From: Xiphydria camelus
Taxonomy: Eukaryota > Arthropoda > Insecta > Hymenoptera > Xiphydriidae
DNA: 64,000 nucleotides
Direction of reading: 5' to 3'
NCBI GenBank assembly: GCA_963678675.1
Contig: OY783198.1
Span: 10,922,580 to 10,986,579, forward strand
This document shows, piece by piece, positions 31,901-43,065 of this stretch; position 1 is the stretch's first letter, and the number at the start of each line of letters is the position of its first letter. The translations under genes were made by a program, and so were the position numbers. Under the pieces are notes generated by a model, which saw only the letters and a list, made by a program, of their open reading frames with translations, was not told the origin of the DNA and did no database searches.

Positions 31901-34900
31901 GAGACTCCCCCTCCAGTGACGACGGCAGGAGGCAGGAGGAACGAGACTGAGCGCCTGACGGGGGGCTCAGCAGGACTCGGTGACCGAGGAGGGGAGTTCG
32001 ACGGCGAAGACTGAGCCGACGGGCCCAGGGGAGGAGGCTGTGTCGGAGCGGAAGAGCGCGATGAAGCGGACAAGGACGCCGGCTGCGGAGTAGCGGACGG
32101 GGGCGACGGCTGAGAGGAGGCGGTCTTAAGAGCCGGCCGCAGCGGGGCGATTAAGGGCGTCGGCTGCGGAGGCGCGAAACTAAGCACCGGCTGCGGCGAC
32201 GCGGGGGAGGGCGGTGGTAGGGGGTCCGCGGCCTCAATGAACGCCGGCTTCAAGGAAGCAGTGGACAGAACGCGCGGGGTGCCGTTCACGTCCACCTTGA
32301 AGAGGGCATCGCTGATGCGCTCGATGACCCTATGGGGGCCTGTGTATGGCGGCTGGAGCGTCTTCCGAAGTGTCTCCACTCTCCTAAACACAAAGGGGGA
32401 GGAGAGGAGGTCGGAATGGATGAAGGGCTTCGGGGAAGAAGAGTGCCGGGAGGCCGGAGCGGCGCGCAGGCTCCGCATAAGCTCACGGAGGCTGGTCACG
32501 AGCGAGGGCGCGTCGGCGTCCGGGTGGCTGGTCGTCACGAAGAACTCCCCCGGGATGCGGAGCGCAGTGCCGTACAGGAGCTCGGCGGGAGAGGCCTTGA
32601 GGTCGGTCTTGATGGTGGTGCGAAGGCCGAGGAGGACGGCCGGAAGGGCCTGCGGCCACGGAACGTCGGGCTTGCACATGAGAGCGGCCTTTAGGGAGCG
32701 GTGGAAACGCTCAACCATGCCGTTCGCCTGCGGGTGGTACGGAGTTGTTCGGATCCTCTTGGCACCCAAAAGCGTGGTGAGGGCCGAGAAGAGGTCGGCC
32801 TCGAATTGGGCCCCTTGATCCGTAGTGATGGTCAAGGGAGTGCCGTAGTGGGAAATCCAGCCCGAGAAGAAAGCTTGGGCGACCGTCGATGCCTGTTGGT
32901 CCGGGAGCGGAATCGCCGCCGGCCACCTCGAGAAGCGGTCGATAATCGTCAGGCAATACTGCAGGCCCTGGCAAAGGGGCAGCTTGACGATGTCGAGGTG
33001 GACGTGGTCGAACCGGGCGTCGGGCGTTGTGAAGTTGGAGAGGGCCGCACGGTTGTGCCGAGAGATCTTGGCGCGCTGGCACGGCTGGAAATTGCGCGCG
33101 CGGCGTGCGACGTCCTTGCGCATCCCGGGCCAACAAAATTTCTCGGAGACCTGGTGGACCGTGGAGCGGATGCTGGGGTGCGCGAGGTTGTGGATGATAC
33201 TGAAAGCGGTGTCCCTGAGATCGCGAGGGATATAAGGTCGGATGACCGAGTTGGCAACGGAGCACCAAAGCTCGTTGCCGTCGATGTTGAGAAGCTGCAG
33301 TGCGAGGAGGCCGGATTCGCGGATGTGCGGCAGGTCCGGATCGGTGCGTTGGTGTCGAGAGAGCGTCGAGGGGTCCAGGCGAGAAGGCATGTCGACGGTC
33401 TCGATCCGGGAGAAGGCGTCGGCGGCCACGTTATCTTCGCCCTTGGTGTAGGCGAAGGTAACGTGGAACTGCAGGAGGTAATCCAGGTGGCGCGCTTGGC
33501 GCGGCGAGGCTTTGTCCGGCGCCTGGTTTGGAGCGTATACGAGCGGCTTATGATCGGTGAGGAGCACGAAGGGGCGGCCCTCTAGCACGCTGCGAAAATG
33601 TTTTACGGCGGAGAAAGCGGCGAGGAGCTCCCGATCATACGTGCTGTAACGGCGCTGGGCGCTGGTGAGCTTCCTCGAGAAGAAACCCAGCGGTCTCCAA
33701 AGGCCCTGGGTGTCTTCCTGCTCGAGGGCGGCGCCGATGGCCGAGTCGGAAGCGTCGGTGAGAAGGCGGAGGTTCGTCTCGGGCCTCACGAAGGTGACCG
33801 TGGCGGCGAGTTCGACGGCGCGTTTGGCGTCGGCAAACGCCTCGTCGGCGGCAGGGGTCCACACGAGCGGGGCCTTCTTTTTTCTGGGCGGAAGGTCTTT
33901 CAGGAGATCGGTCAAGGGCGCGAATGCGTGCGCGGCCCTGGGGAGGCATCGGCGGTAGTAGTTAATGAGGCCGAGGAAACGCCGAAGTTAGGCAGCGTCG
34001 GCCGGCTTCGGATACGCCTGGATGGCCTCGAAGCGCGAAGCCGGGGGCTTGGAGCCCTCCGCGGAGACCTCGTAACCGAGGTAGGTGACCGCGTCCTTGG
34101 CAAGCTGGCACTTGTTGGGGTTGATCCTCAAGTTCGCTGCCCGTAGCGTGGTGAAGAGCGCGCGGAGGTGTTGGAGGTGTTCCTCGGGGCTGCTGGACGC
34201 GACGATGATATCGTCCAGATATGCCCGCGTGAAGGGGAGGTCCCGCAGGAGGAAATCCATCGCGCGCTGTAGTGACTGCGCGGAGTTGCGTAGGCCTAGA
34301 GAGGATCTAGTAAACTCAAAGAGGCCAAAAGGTGTACAGATGGCCGTCTTGTGTTGGTCTTCTTGGGCGATTGGCAGCTGATAAAACGCGGTCTTCAAGT
34401 CGACGACCGAGAAGATGGAGCCCCCGTGCCCGAGGAGAAGGTCCTCTATGATCGGGAGAGGGTATCGGTCGGGAACCGTCCGGGCGTTCAGCTGGCGATA
34501 GTCGCCGGTGATCCTGTAAGAGCCGTCGGGCTTCGGGACCAGCAGGAGTGGACTGGCCCAGGCGCTGTTGGAAGGGCGGACAATGCCCTGCTCGTGGAGC
34601 GCCTTGAACTGCGTGCGCGCGGCCTCCAGGCGCGGGCCGATAAGTCGGCGTGGCCGGGCGGCTGCTGGGGGGCCCGATGTGGCGATGTGGTGTTCCGTCG
34701 GCAGATCCGGGAGCAGCATAGCCGAGGTGACCGGGGAGGAGAGGTCGGAAAACTCCTGGAGAAGGGCGGCGAACTGGCCTTCTGCCACGGACCGACGGTG
34801 GGGACCGAGACCTCGACTGAGACGACTTCGGCCGAGGAGATGGCGCCGACGGTGTGGATGTTCGTCGAGGTGTCGACCAGAAGGCGGCGACCGAGATCGA

Positions 34901-35336
34901 CCGTTAAGCTGTAGTGTGAGAGAAAATCAGCCCCCAGGATCGGGGAACTTACATCGGCAATGATGAAGTTCCACGCGAGCGGGCGCCGGAGTTGGAGGTC
35001 GAGAGTGAGGCGATGCTCGCCGAAGGTCGAGATGGATGAAGAGTTGGCGGCCGCTAGCGTGAGCGGCTGAGGCTGAAGGTCCGGCCCGAATAGGGAGCGC
35101 GGGAGCAGCGACACCGAAGAGCCGGTGTCGACTAAGAAGCTGTGACCGGATGCGCGGTCCCTGACGAAAAGGCGGCGCTTGGGGGTAACGCCGGCCGCTG
35201 CCACCTGGAGGGCGGGCGGCGTTACTGGTTTCCCTGTAGCCTGTTGAAAGAGCACGGCTGAAGGCACCGTATTGCGTTGCCGGCGAATCTCTCGTGGTAC
35301 CAGCAGAGGGTGGTATCGGGAGCGGCCGGGTTCCAT
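31714..35336 (-). pseudogene. pol: gypsy pol: protease, RT, RNase H, integrase (one stop, one frame change)
   Basis: Protease: FLVDTGSSVSLLP and PILGADFLSHYSL (about 35,170-34,930). A frame change near 34,790 separates it from RT: SPLLLVPKPDGSYRITGDYR, VVDLKTAFYQLPI and the YLDDIIVAS active site. TAA at about 33,988-33,990 replaces the usual Gln before LRRFLGLINYYRR. RNase H follows (TDASDSAIGAALEQ, then ELLAAFSAVKHF). Integrase has the HHCC zinc finger (HNLAHPSIRS … CQRAK), the Asp in HLDIVKLPL and the Asp in TDQGAQFEA, then HPQANGMVERFHRSLKA with the Glu. A long Pro/Ser-rich tail (about 32,200-31,930) runs into the LTR. Two lesions in about 3.6 kb fit a recently dead copy. Confidence 0.85.
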
Positions 35337-36304
35337 GGCTGCGACCCGATGCGGGGGGGACCGCGGCTACGTGAGCGGCTTCTGGAGCGTCGGGGCGGTC
35401 GGTCTTCGGAGTGGGAGGACGCCTGGGCCTGCATGAGCTGGATAATCTGCTGCTGCTGAGCGAGCAGCTGGGAGAGCGTCGACTGAAGTAAGGACGAGTC
35501 AGCTGAGCGACGAGCGGGCGAGGGAGAGCGCGCGGAGGGCCTGGCGGGAGACGCGTCTGCGGCCCGCGGGTGCTGGGCGGCGGTGACCGCAGGAGAGCCC
35601 ACCATGAGTTCGTCCGCAAGCCTGGCCAGCTCGTCGAGGGAAGCGGCAGGGAGAACGCGGCACATGCGGGCTGCGTACGGAGGCAGGAGGTCGAGCCACT
35701 TGATCCGCAGGGCGTCCTCGCTCATGGAGGCACCGGCGAGCGACCGCATGTGGCGGAGCAGCTGTGAGGGTGTGCGGTCCCCCAGATGCACCTCGTTGAG
35801 GAGTTGGTGGAGGCGGCGGTCCGACGATGGGGAGAGCCGCTGGAGGATGGCTCTTTTCAGCGTCTCGTAGCGGTCCGCCGGCGGGGGCGAGCGGATGATG
35901 TCCGACACCTCTTGTGCCACGTCCGGTGGAAGGTTGACGGTGACTTGCGCAAAACGGGAGGAGTCCGCGGTGACGCGGTTGGCTGAGAAGGCGAGCTCGA
36001 CCTGCGCGAACCACAGGCCCGGGTCGAAAGTCCCGAAGGCCGGGATGTCACACCGGGCTAAGGCGTCGACGGAGGGTAGCTGACGGGAGGCCTCCGTTGT
36101 GAGTGGGCCGGCTTGTACAGGTAGCTGTTCCGCCGGGTCGGCTAAAATGGCGGGCGGAGGAGTCGGCCTGGGCGGGCTTCGCGGCAGCATGGCGCGAGGT
36201 GGCGCTAGTGAGAGGCCGACGCGGAAGCGCGGATGAGCACGTGGCGGACGATCACCACGGCGGCACGAAGGACGCTCGCGAGGGCGAGGGCGAGGGCGAA
36301 ACAA
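35222..36304 (-). CDS. gag: gypsy Gag, CsRn1-like CHCC finger
   Basis: The frame is about 360 codons; an internal Met at 36,190 (MLPRSPPRP) is an equally good start. Arg/Pro-rich N-terminus, capsid-like part (FDPGLWFAQVELAFSANRVT, then LLNEVHLGDRTPSQLLRHM), a Gln-rich coiled region and an RS-rich linker. It ends with CWYHERFAGNAIRCLQPCSF, the CHCC motif that in the CsRn1 clade replaces the usual CCHC knuckle. Protease overlaps in another frame, so pol expression would need a frameshift. Confidence 0.8.
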   Translation of the reverse strand: MFRPRPRPRERPSCRRGDRPPRAHPRFRVGLSLAPPRAMLPRSPPRPTPPPAILADPAEQLPVQAGPLTTEASRQLPSVDALARCDIPAFGTFDPGLWFAQVELAFSANRVTADSSRFAQVTVNLPPDVAQEVSDIIRSPPPADRYETLKRAILQRLSPSSDRRLHQLLNEVHLGDRTPSQLLRHMRSLAGASMSEDALRIKWLDLLPPYAARMCRVLPAASLDELARLADELMVGSPAVTAAQHPRAADASPARPSARSPSPARRSADSSLLQSTLSQLLAQQQQIIQLMQAQASSHSEDRPPRRSRSRSRSRGPPRIGSQPWNPAAPDTTLCWYHERFAGNAIRCLQPCSFNRLQGNQ

Positions 36305-36788
36305 AAATCACTCGCGCTGGCGAAATAGAGTCGCCCGTGAGGGTGGGAAGGCGGACACTCGCGGGGAAGAGACACTCGCGAGAATGGCGCGGGAAAGAGT
36401 CACTCGCGAAGTGCGCGAAAGTCACAAACGAAAGGGGGGGCGCGAGAGGAAAGGCGCGCGCGCGTGGGTCCCGGCGGCTGCAGATGGCGCGATCGCTGAC
36501 CACGTGGCGCGCGGGAAGAATAGCCGCGGCACGTGGGGCCACACAAAGGCGGCGGAAATGCGTGGAGACGAGGATCCCGCACGGAGGGGCTGTACTGGCG
36601 CGATCGACACTCGCGACGACGAGAAGGAGCGGAAAACGCACTGAGGGCGGCTACGCGTCGGCTACTAGCGGTGCGGCGGGGCTTCGCCGAGAATGTCCGG
36701 GGAGCACGTGGAGAAGGAAAAAGGGAAAAATTTCGCTTCGGAAAAGTGTGAGGGAAGAGCTGCGTCTTCTCTCAGTCGGGGTCACCAC
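36305..36788 (-). other. gypsy 5' leader and primer-binding site
   Basis: GC-rich untranslated leader between the 5' LTR and gag. The primer site (36775-36787) is next to the LTR. Open frames here in several directions are explained by lack of stop codons in GC-rich DNA. Confidence 0.7.
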
Positions 36789-37106
36789 TGTGGGAACTGA
36801 AAGGGGTCCCACGCCTGGAGAGGAAAGGAAAAAGAAAGCACCGAAAACTCCCTGCGAATGAACCTTTATTCGCGCACAGAACTGCACTACGCTAGCGTCC
36901 GGAACAGAATGGCCAAAGGCTAACACGCGTGGCGTGCTCGAGGCGGTCGAGCGGCACGCCACGCTAATGGCGCACGCGAAGCGGCTGCGCGCGCAGCTAA
37001 CGGAGCGCTCCAAGAGAGAGCGGAAGCGCGGGAGGAGACGAGGTCAGTCCTTGGAACTAGCCGCTGCTTCCGGCGATCGACGCGACGGGACGGCTGAGCC
37101 CCCACA
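36789..37106 (-). repeat. 5' LTR of the gypsy element
   Basis: Near-identical partner of 31583-31900, with visible differences only around 36,966-36,969 and 37,080. It would start transcription leftward. Confidence 0.9.
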
Positions 37107-37503
37107 TGTATAGTGAACGTGGAAAGGACAGACTGAAGTCGGGGGATACCTGTCTCTCTCTGCCCATGCGTGCGCATGCGCAGTAACATCGAGTACAGTC
37201 AAATGAAAATGTTATGCCTGATACGTTATTCTTTGTGCTTGACGTGACTGCTGTGACAGTTCATTCTCAACAACAGAATTGTATTTTTTCCGCTTCATTT
37301 CCCAATTTTATTTGCCACTATAAAAAATGTTAAAAAGAGAATGATTTGGAAAAGTGTATAATCAAATATCTGAGAGGACACGCAAACCTTCTGTACAGTG
37401 TGTAAGGTGTGTAGGTACATATATCTATAATTTATAAAATTACTGAATTATTTTGTTGCCGAAACATTAAACTAATAAGTGACATTTTTTACTTATTATA
37501 GAT

Positions 37504-40431
37504 ATGGATAATGATAATCCAGAAAGAAGGAAATATAAGACCTACTTCAGTGGATCGTCAAAAATCCCATATTCCACAAGAAAAAGGAAAATCGAACACT
37601 TCCAGAAAATTACTGACGACAATGTGTATGGGCATCGTCGAATGATTAGAAGTAATAATGCCAACAGCACGTCTGATAGTGATTCTGATTCATCAGAAAG
37701 ACTCCAAAACCGTTAGTACAGATTTAATTTCAATAAAAAAGTTGCCATAAATTCTCGTACGACGCGGTTTTTCATGCATTAAATTTTTTAAACTACTGTA
37801 GGTGACTGTCAGAACATACCAATACAAAATCATGACCATGCTGCGGATACCAGCAGCGACGAAGAAAATGATTTTATGAGTGCTAGCAGCAGGACATCTA
37901 AGAATGACAACGATGTCACTATTGATGATGTTCATCAGCAAGTGTATAATACGGACGACGAGAACGAGGATGACAATCGGAGCGATAGAGCTTCCGCTCG
38001 TCGCAACAACGTTGAAGCAGGAATCAACAATCAAACATCAGATGAAGAAATCAACAATGATAATCGAGACAGTGGTGATAGCAGTGAGACAGAAACTATT
38101 CACCAAACATCAGATGAAGAAATCCAGGATGTCAGTGAGAATAGTAGCAGCGAAGTAGATAGTATTAACGAAAACGATGATGACGAATATTTCGACAGGG
38201 TGTACTTGAATGAACTTTTGTGTGAAGGTTCAAACATAAGAGTAGGGAAATTTATTCTCGTTTTGGAGTACTTCACGGCACGCCACAAGATTAGTCGAAA
38301 AGGATACGACGATCTACTGCGTCTTTCGAAAATTTTAATTCCCGTCAACAGATTACCATCGTCATTATACACATTACATAATGTGTTTTCTGACATACTT
38401 GGCATGATTTACTACCACTTATATTGCCATCATTGTGGAAATTACTTACAGCGCAACTCAAGAAATGAAATGTCGAGTGAAGAAATTGTTTGCGATATTT
38501 GTAATCAAAGGCGACTAAACAATTTGACAGATGGGTATTTTTTCGTCACTTTCAAAATCGAGAATCAACTAAGAATGCTTTTAGAGGATCCAGGTGTCTC
38601 TGGAGCTTTGATAGAAGGACAAAATCAAAGAGCAAGAATGAATCGAAATATTCAAGACATATATGACGGCGAAGTTTATCTTAAGTTAAAAAGCGAAGGT
38701 GAAATATTAAGCGACCCAAGAAATTTCAGTGTTAACTTTAATGCAGATGGGGCATCGGTATTCGTTTCCTCCCACTCCTCATGTTGGCCAATTCAAATGA
38801 CCATCAATGAACTACCACCGAAAATGAGGTCTCGGAAAATAATTGTTGCGAGGTTGTGGTTTGGATCAGAATCTCCGATAATGGAAATTTTTTTAAAACC
38901 CTTTCGTGAAAACTTACGCCACCTGAGCGAAGAGGGTATGTCATGGACAGATCATGATGGTAATGAAAGAATAAGCAAAATTATTACTTTATTTTGCTGC
39001 GTTGATACAGTAGCTCGTCCTAAGATAATGAATTGTCTCCAATATAACGGCAGATATTCATGTCCCTGGTGCTATCATCCGGGACAAATTGTAGAAAGAT
39101 CGCGCAAGTACCCATCTAGGATGCTAACTGAGGTTGCAAACCCAGATGACACAGACCGAAACGGTCGTTTTAAAGAGAGATCCGAGGAAGAGGTGAGGGA
39201 GCAAATGGTCACTGCGTTTTACACAGAAAAAGAAGTTAAAGGATTCCGAGGACCGACACCTCTATTTAATTTACCCTATTTCAATGTGCTCTGGGGCTTT
39301 CCACCTGATTACTTACACTGTGTTTTGGAAGGAGTTCTCGGCCGAACGTTATTTGACCTTTGGTTTGCTAAAGCTCATATGCCATATTATATTGGAAGCC
39401 CTTTTGCAATGAGTCAAATCAATGGGCGATTAATGACGATAAAGCCAGTTCGGGCAATTCATAGATTGCCCAGACAAATTTTGCAACGTAATCTGTGGAA
39501 AGCATCAGAGTTCAAAGCATTTCTTTTGTACTATGGTATCCCTTGTTTGATTGATATTCTTCCAGAAAGATATTTGCGGCATTTTGCACTTCTTGTAGAA
39601 GCTATCACTCTACTGTTAAAACCTGAAATAAGCGCTTCAAACATATCGAAAAGCGATCGATACATTCGAACATTTGTTTCTGAATTTCAAGTTTTATATG
39701 GCATAGAAAACATGACGTATAATGTGCATATGCTCACTCATCTTCCTAAAACAGTTTCCATGTGTGGACCTTTGTGGGCTTATTCAACATTTCCATACGA
39801 ATCCAATCTAGCGTATTTAAAAAATTGTGTTCATTCCAGTAAAGGAGTTTCTATTCAAATGGCGGAAAAAATAGCTGTAAGGAATTCTCTTTCGCTATTC
39901 TCAAAACATGTTGAAGTTTCATTACCTGTTGAAAGATTAATACAGAGGTTGTCAAACACACACTCTTCGCAGCCAGGTCGTGTAATAGAGAATGAATGTG
40001 TTGCCTTAGGGTGCGGAAAAACTGCTGTTCTATGCGACGAAGAGAAAATTTTGTTGATGGCGAATGGTTGGCAAGAGGACATGTGTATTATTGAATACTC
40101 GAGAATGATTCACAACAGCATTCCATACTCTATAGATTCATATGCAAGAGCAACGAAAAGAAATGACAGTATTGTTAAGTTCGCAGACCATTCTTTCGGA
40201 AATTTGTATAAAATTGTAGTTTTTAACGACAGCTGTCAATTATTCGTTAAAAAAATCAATGTCGAACCATTCCAATATTGCAACATAATTTTCGAAAACC
40301 TTATGTTAGCAAATAAAACAAACGAAATAAAACTAATTAGCCTTGGAGAAATCAAAACCACTTGTATCGTCATGGAAACGAGGGCCAAACATTTTCTCAC
40401 TGTACCAATTGCTACTCATGAAATACAATAA
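37504..40431 (+). CDS. tnp2-like transposase of E1, two exons, intact, 945 aa
   Basis: Exons 37504-37711 and 37802-40431 (GT/AG, phase 1) give 2,838 nt. The N-terminus is basic (RRKYKTYFSGSSKIPYSTRK) then Ser/Asp-rich and acidic to about residue 200. Zinc-like pairs CHHCGNY and CDICNQRR follow. The core matches the other two copies: FNADGASVFVSSHSSCWPI, LFCCVDTVARPKIM, YSCPWCYHPG, GFPPDYLHCVLEGVLGRTLF, NLWKASEFKAFLLYYGI and NVHMLTHLPKTVSMCGPLWA. Candidate catalytic acids are the Asp in NADG and the Asp in CCVDT. It is divergent from the BEN gene and its 3' end is 460 bp from the right transposon end. The frame is open although the partner BEN gene is broken. Confidence 0.8.
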
Positions 40432-40729
40432 AATATTATCATTTATGTAAGTAAGTATGTGTATGTACTACTGATCATGTAAATATATGTACATAAGTTA
40501 AATCAATGTTTCCATTACTTTTTTGCCACGAAAAATGTCCATCTCTGTAACAAAAATGGAACTTGTATAGATAGTAAATTGTTACCCTTCTTTAGTTTTG
40601 CGGGTGTATTCGAACGACACGTCTGATTGACAAGTAGACTTACTTATAATTTTCAAAGTATTATTTAAAAACTTTTCGATATGAACAATAATATAGGTAC
40701 ATTGAAGCGTGTCTGTCCGTACGTATAGT

Positions 40730-40892
40730 ATCTTGTAGTCACAAACGGGCACATTCAGGTTCATCTGTCTAACCAAAGCAAATAATTAGTCAGAAACAGG
40801 CACGGCTGCCTGTGTATACCTCCAAGAACGGGCAAAAATGGACAGGGACAGCTGCCCGTTTCTGACCGTCTCTGCCTAAATTTTTAGCAGGG
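40730..40892. repeat. Right subterminal repeats and end of E1
   Basis: CGGGCA/TGCCCGTTTCTGAC repeats precede the inverted terminal repeat ending …TTTTTAGCAGGG. It mirrors 6,919-7,240. Confidence 0.65.
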
Positions 40893-41250
40893 CAAGTAAG
40901 CTTGTATTGTGTGCTCTCCCCAATGGAAACTGTTCTTCGACTTTTAACGAGACTTCTATAAACTATTTAAAACATTTCTTTATCAGAGCTATAAACTAGA
41001 CATTTAATGATTAAAATAATTGGACATATATAAAATAATCAAATAAGCCTGGTTCCTCGATATTCCAGATAAAATTTATCTTTTAATTTTATCGATTAAT
41101 TTTGCCAGAAGGACAAATTTTATCTGAAATATGGAAATACTCAATTTAAGCAACATCATTTTTCAGTAATAAAGTGTTTGTTTTAGAATCTATACGTTAT
41201 GAAAATAATTATACGGAGAAAGAAATTATAGAATTAATTTTTTTCTAAGT

Positions 41251-42359
41251 TGCTCGTACAAGCGAAGCTAAGGAATGACAGAGAGACGTAAGTTTACCAA
41301 ACCAATCGAATTCATTAACAACAATTAAAGTTTGGTCTACAATAGTCAGAGTAAACGTAAACTTATTCGTATGAAGTTAAGTAATACGAAATCCTGTAAG
41401 TGATTACAATTAATATCATTCAATGAGTATTGTGAAAAGTTACACAATTATGCAATTTTATGGCTACTTCCGTAAGATTCCTTTTACGCTTACGGTTATT
41501 GCAGACTAAGCTTCAAATAATTTTCAAGTACATATTTGGCAGCATACATATATTCAACTCCATTTTAATAGAAAGTAATGACTTATTGTTTTGAATACCT
41601 CATCTTGTATATAACTACGTATGTATATTTACAGACAAAAACTGCTTCGTACTCAGTCTATTAGTATAGCAAACCTACAGAAGACTTTGAAGATGAAAAC
41701 AATAATTAACTGCGGATTGTCAGCATGCCTGTTTGTTTCCATAGCTCCCAAGATTATGTTGATTGACCACTAACAAACAGAAGAAGTTATCAGAAATCAA
41801 AGGTTGGACAGAAAGGAACATGGGTTATTGTTCTATTAATTTGTTTTGAATCTCAAAATATGAATTAATTTTTATTTTTGTTATATTAATCTCTAATATA
41901 TGCAAAACTTGTTAGCTGTGATGTACTAGTTAACATATGCGTTTACGTATATTTCTTCATTATTATATAGTTTTCAGAATTCCGTATTAAAAATATAATT
42001 TATATTCATTCGCATATGCCCTATGATCACCATCCTCGAAATCATATAGGGCGGGTTGTAACTACTTGGTTTAAACTCAGTTTTAACTTGAACCACGTTT
42101 GAACTGAGTTTACATCAAAATGTACCTATGACATTATGGCCCAGTTGTACAACTCAGGTTTAACTGCAATCTCTGGTCAGTTGCTACGGAGTAGCCAATA
42201 GCAAAGCTGAAAGCATAGCAACCAACCAAGGATTATAGTTAAACCGGAGTTGTACAACTGGGCCTATGCGTGACACAAAATATACCAAGAACAGCGGTTC
42301 AAGCTGAACCGGCTCTGAACCAAATCGTTACAACCCGCCCATAGAATAATATCACTATT
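41251..42359. repeat. E0 3' flank with foldbacks
   Basis: Mostly non-coding. 41,060-41,140 (just before) and this stretch hold short inverted repeats. 42,050-42,346 is a foldback with GGGCGGGTTGTAAC ends and a second inverted pair GGCCCAGTTGTACAACTC inside it (42,139-42,265), so one MITE sits in another. No gene was recognised at 41,300-42,000. Confidence 0.6.
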
Positions 42360-42650
42360 CGATACTTCAGAAATATTTCTGAAACATCTATGAAAGCTTT
42401 CATTTAGCTACCATTTTCATTTCTCATATGTGTCATATATCCCAGTCCGCAGACGCACGTCAAAATGACGTCAAAAACTGGTCATCACTGGTTCAATCAC
42501 GTCAGTCGACCAATAACTGACGACATTATGACGTCATTTATGTGACGAATTTATGATGTCATTTAATGGCGTCATATTGTCGACTTTTCTTGGTGATATA
42601 TGTGATATATATATTTAAAAGTATAAAAAACACTGACTCATACATTCTCC

Positions 42651-42702
42651 TATAAAGGTAGATAGAAGTATAGTATATACTATACTTCTATCTACCTTTA
42701 TA
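42651..42702. repeat. Perfect 52-bp palindrome with no spacer
   Basis: The left half TATAAAGGTAGATAGAAGTA plus TAGTAT is followed directly by its exact complement. No mismatch is visible. Confidence 0.9.
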
Positions 42703-43065
42703 AAGCATTTTTCAGTTATTATTTATTTAATAAAAGTAGAAAATATTTTTATCATCAACAATAAATAATTGAATACGTACTCACACATGCTATTTAATAT
42801 AAATTATTATCGTTTTTATTATTTAAGAAACCCCCGCCTCTTTATTCTCTTTGCCCTTTTTTATGTTCTAAAACTACTCGCGTAATACTTTAAAATTCGC
42901 GCCTTTTATTTCTTCAACCATGGTTGCACTACTACTAATTTCAGTTCGTGAATGCGAGTGAGATTTTTATTTTTTTGCGAGATATTTCGTTATTCGTTAT
43001 ACCATCTTTGCTTGGGTAATAGCGAATTCGGTTATCTATTAAAATATGTTATAGAGAGGCTTCCT

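Larger units (their letters stand above)
31583..37106 (-). mobile_element. GC-rich Ty3/gypsy retrotransposon, CsRn1-like
   Basis: Two 318-bp LTRs (TGTGGGAACTG … CCCCCACA) lie at 31583-31900 and 36789-37106, flanked by TGTA (31579-31582 and 37107-37110). I see about three differences between the LTRs. The primer site one base from the 5' LTR is TGGTGACCCCGAC (36775-36787, minus strand), complementary to the 3' end of tRNA-Trp, and the polypurine tract is at 31901-31916. Gag has the unusual CHCC-type motif of the CsRn1 clade. The pol order is protease, RT, RNase H, integrase. The element is very GC-rich in an AT-rich region. One premature stop and one frame change break pol. It is inserted in E1 between BEN exon 1 and the transposase gene. 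Confidence 0.9.
6919..40892. mobile_element. tnp2 + BEN DNA transposon E1 (34 kb with inserts, about 7.8 kb without)
   Basis: Both ends are the inverted repeat CCCTGCTAAAAATTTAGGCA, flanked by CA (6917-6918 and 40893-40894). Inside each end are repeats of TGCCCGTTTCTG-type sequence. The element carries two divergent genes, the BEN-domain gene (minus, 31,437 to 7,336) and the tnp2-like transposase (plus, 37,504-40,431). Harbinger copies A and B and a gypsy element are inserted between and within them. It is itself inserted in the last intron of the DUF4806 gene of E0. Confidence 0.75.
5038..41250 (+). pseudogene. DUF4806-domain gene of E0, broken and split by a 34-kb insert
   Basis: The exons are 5038-5233, 5864-6267, 6346-6563, 6728-6887 and 41189-41250, all with GT/AG borders. 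Exon 1 starts MAQYGTVVEFSDGLQLVPTS. Exon 3 holds a coiled-coil stretch and then LPLKSQEDFELLENDLVDRD, the DUF4806 start. Exon 4 is 160 nt, the same length as the matching exon of the intact relative at 12,375-14,175. The last exon (SIRYENNYTEKEIIEL, then stop) lies beyond transposon E1 and joins exon 4 in phase. Breaks: TAA in exon 1 near 5,122, a frame change near 6,040 and TGA in exon 3 near 6,454. The protein is probably a transposon-encoded DNA-binding partner; its biochemical role is unknown. A solo LTR sits in intron 1. Confidence 0.75.

Noticed and set aside
31700..37000. GC-rich block with long open frames on both strands, like bacterial contamination or a CpG-island gene cluster
   Set aside because: It is bounded by 318-bp LTRs with a TGTA duplication, and one strand encodes gypsy Gag-Pol. 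The other frames exist because GC-rich DNA has few stop codons.
41690..41775. Short signal-peptide-like frame (MKTIINCGLSACLF)
   Set aside because: Fewer than 30 codons, no splice partner and no relative; chance is more likely than a secreted peptide.
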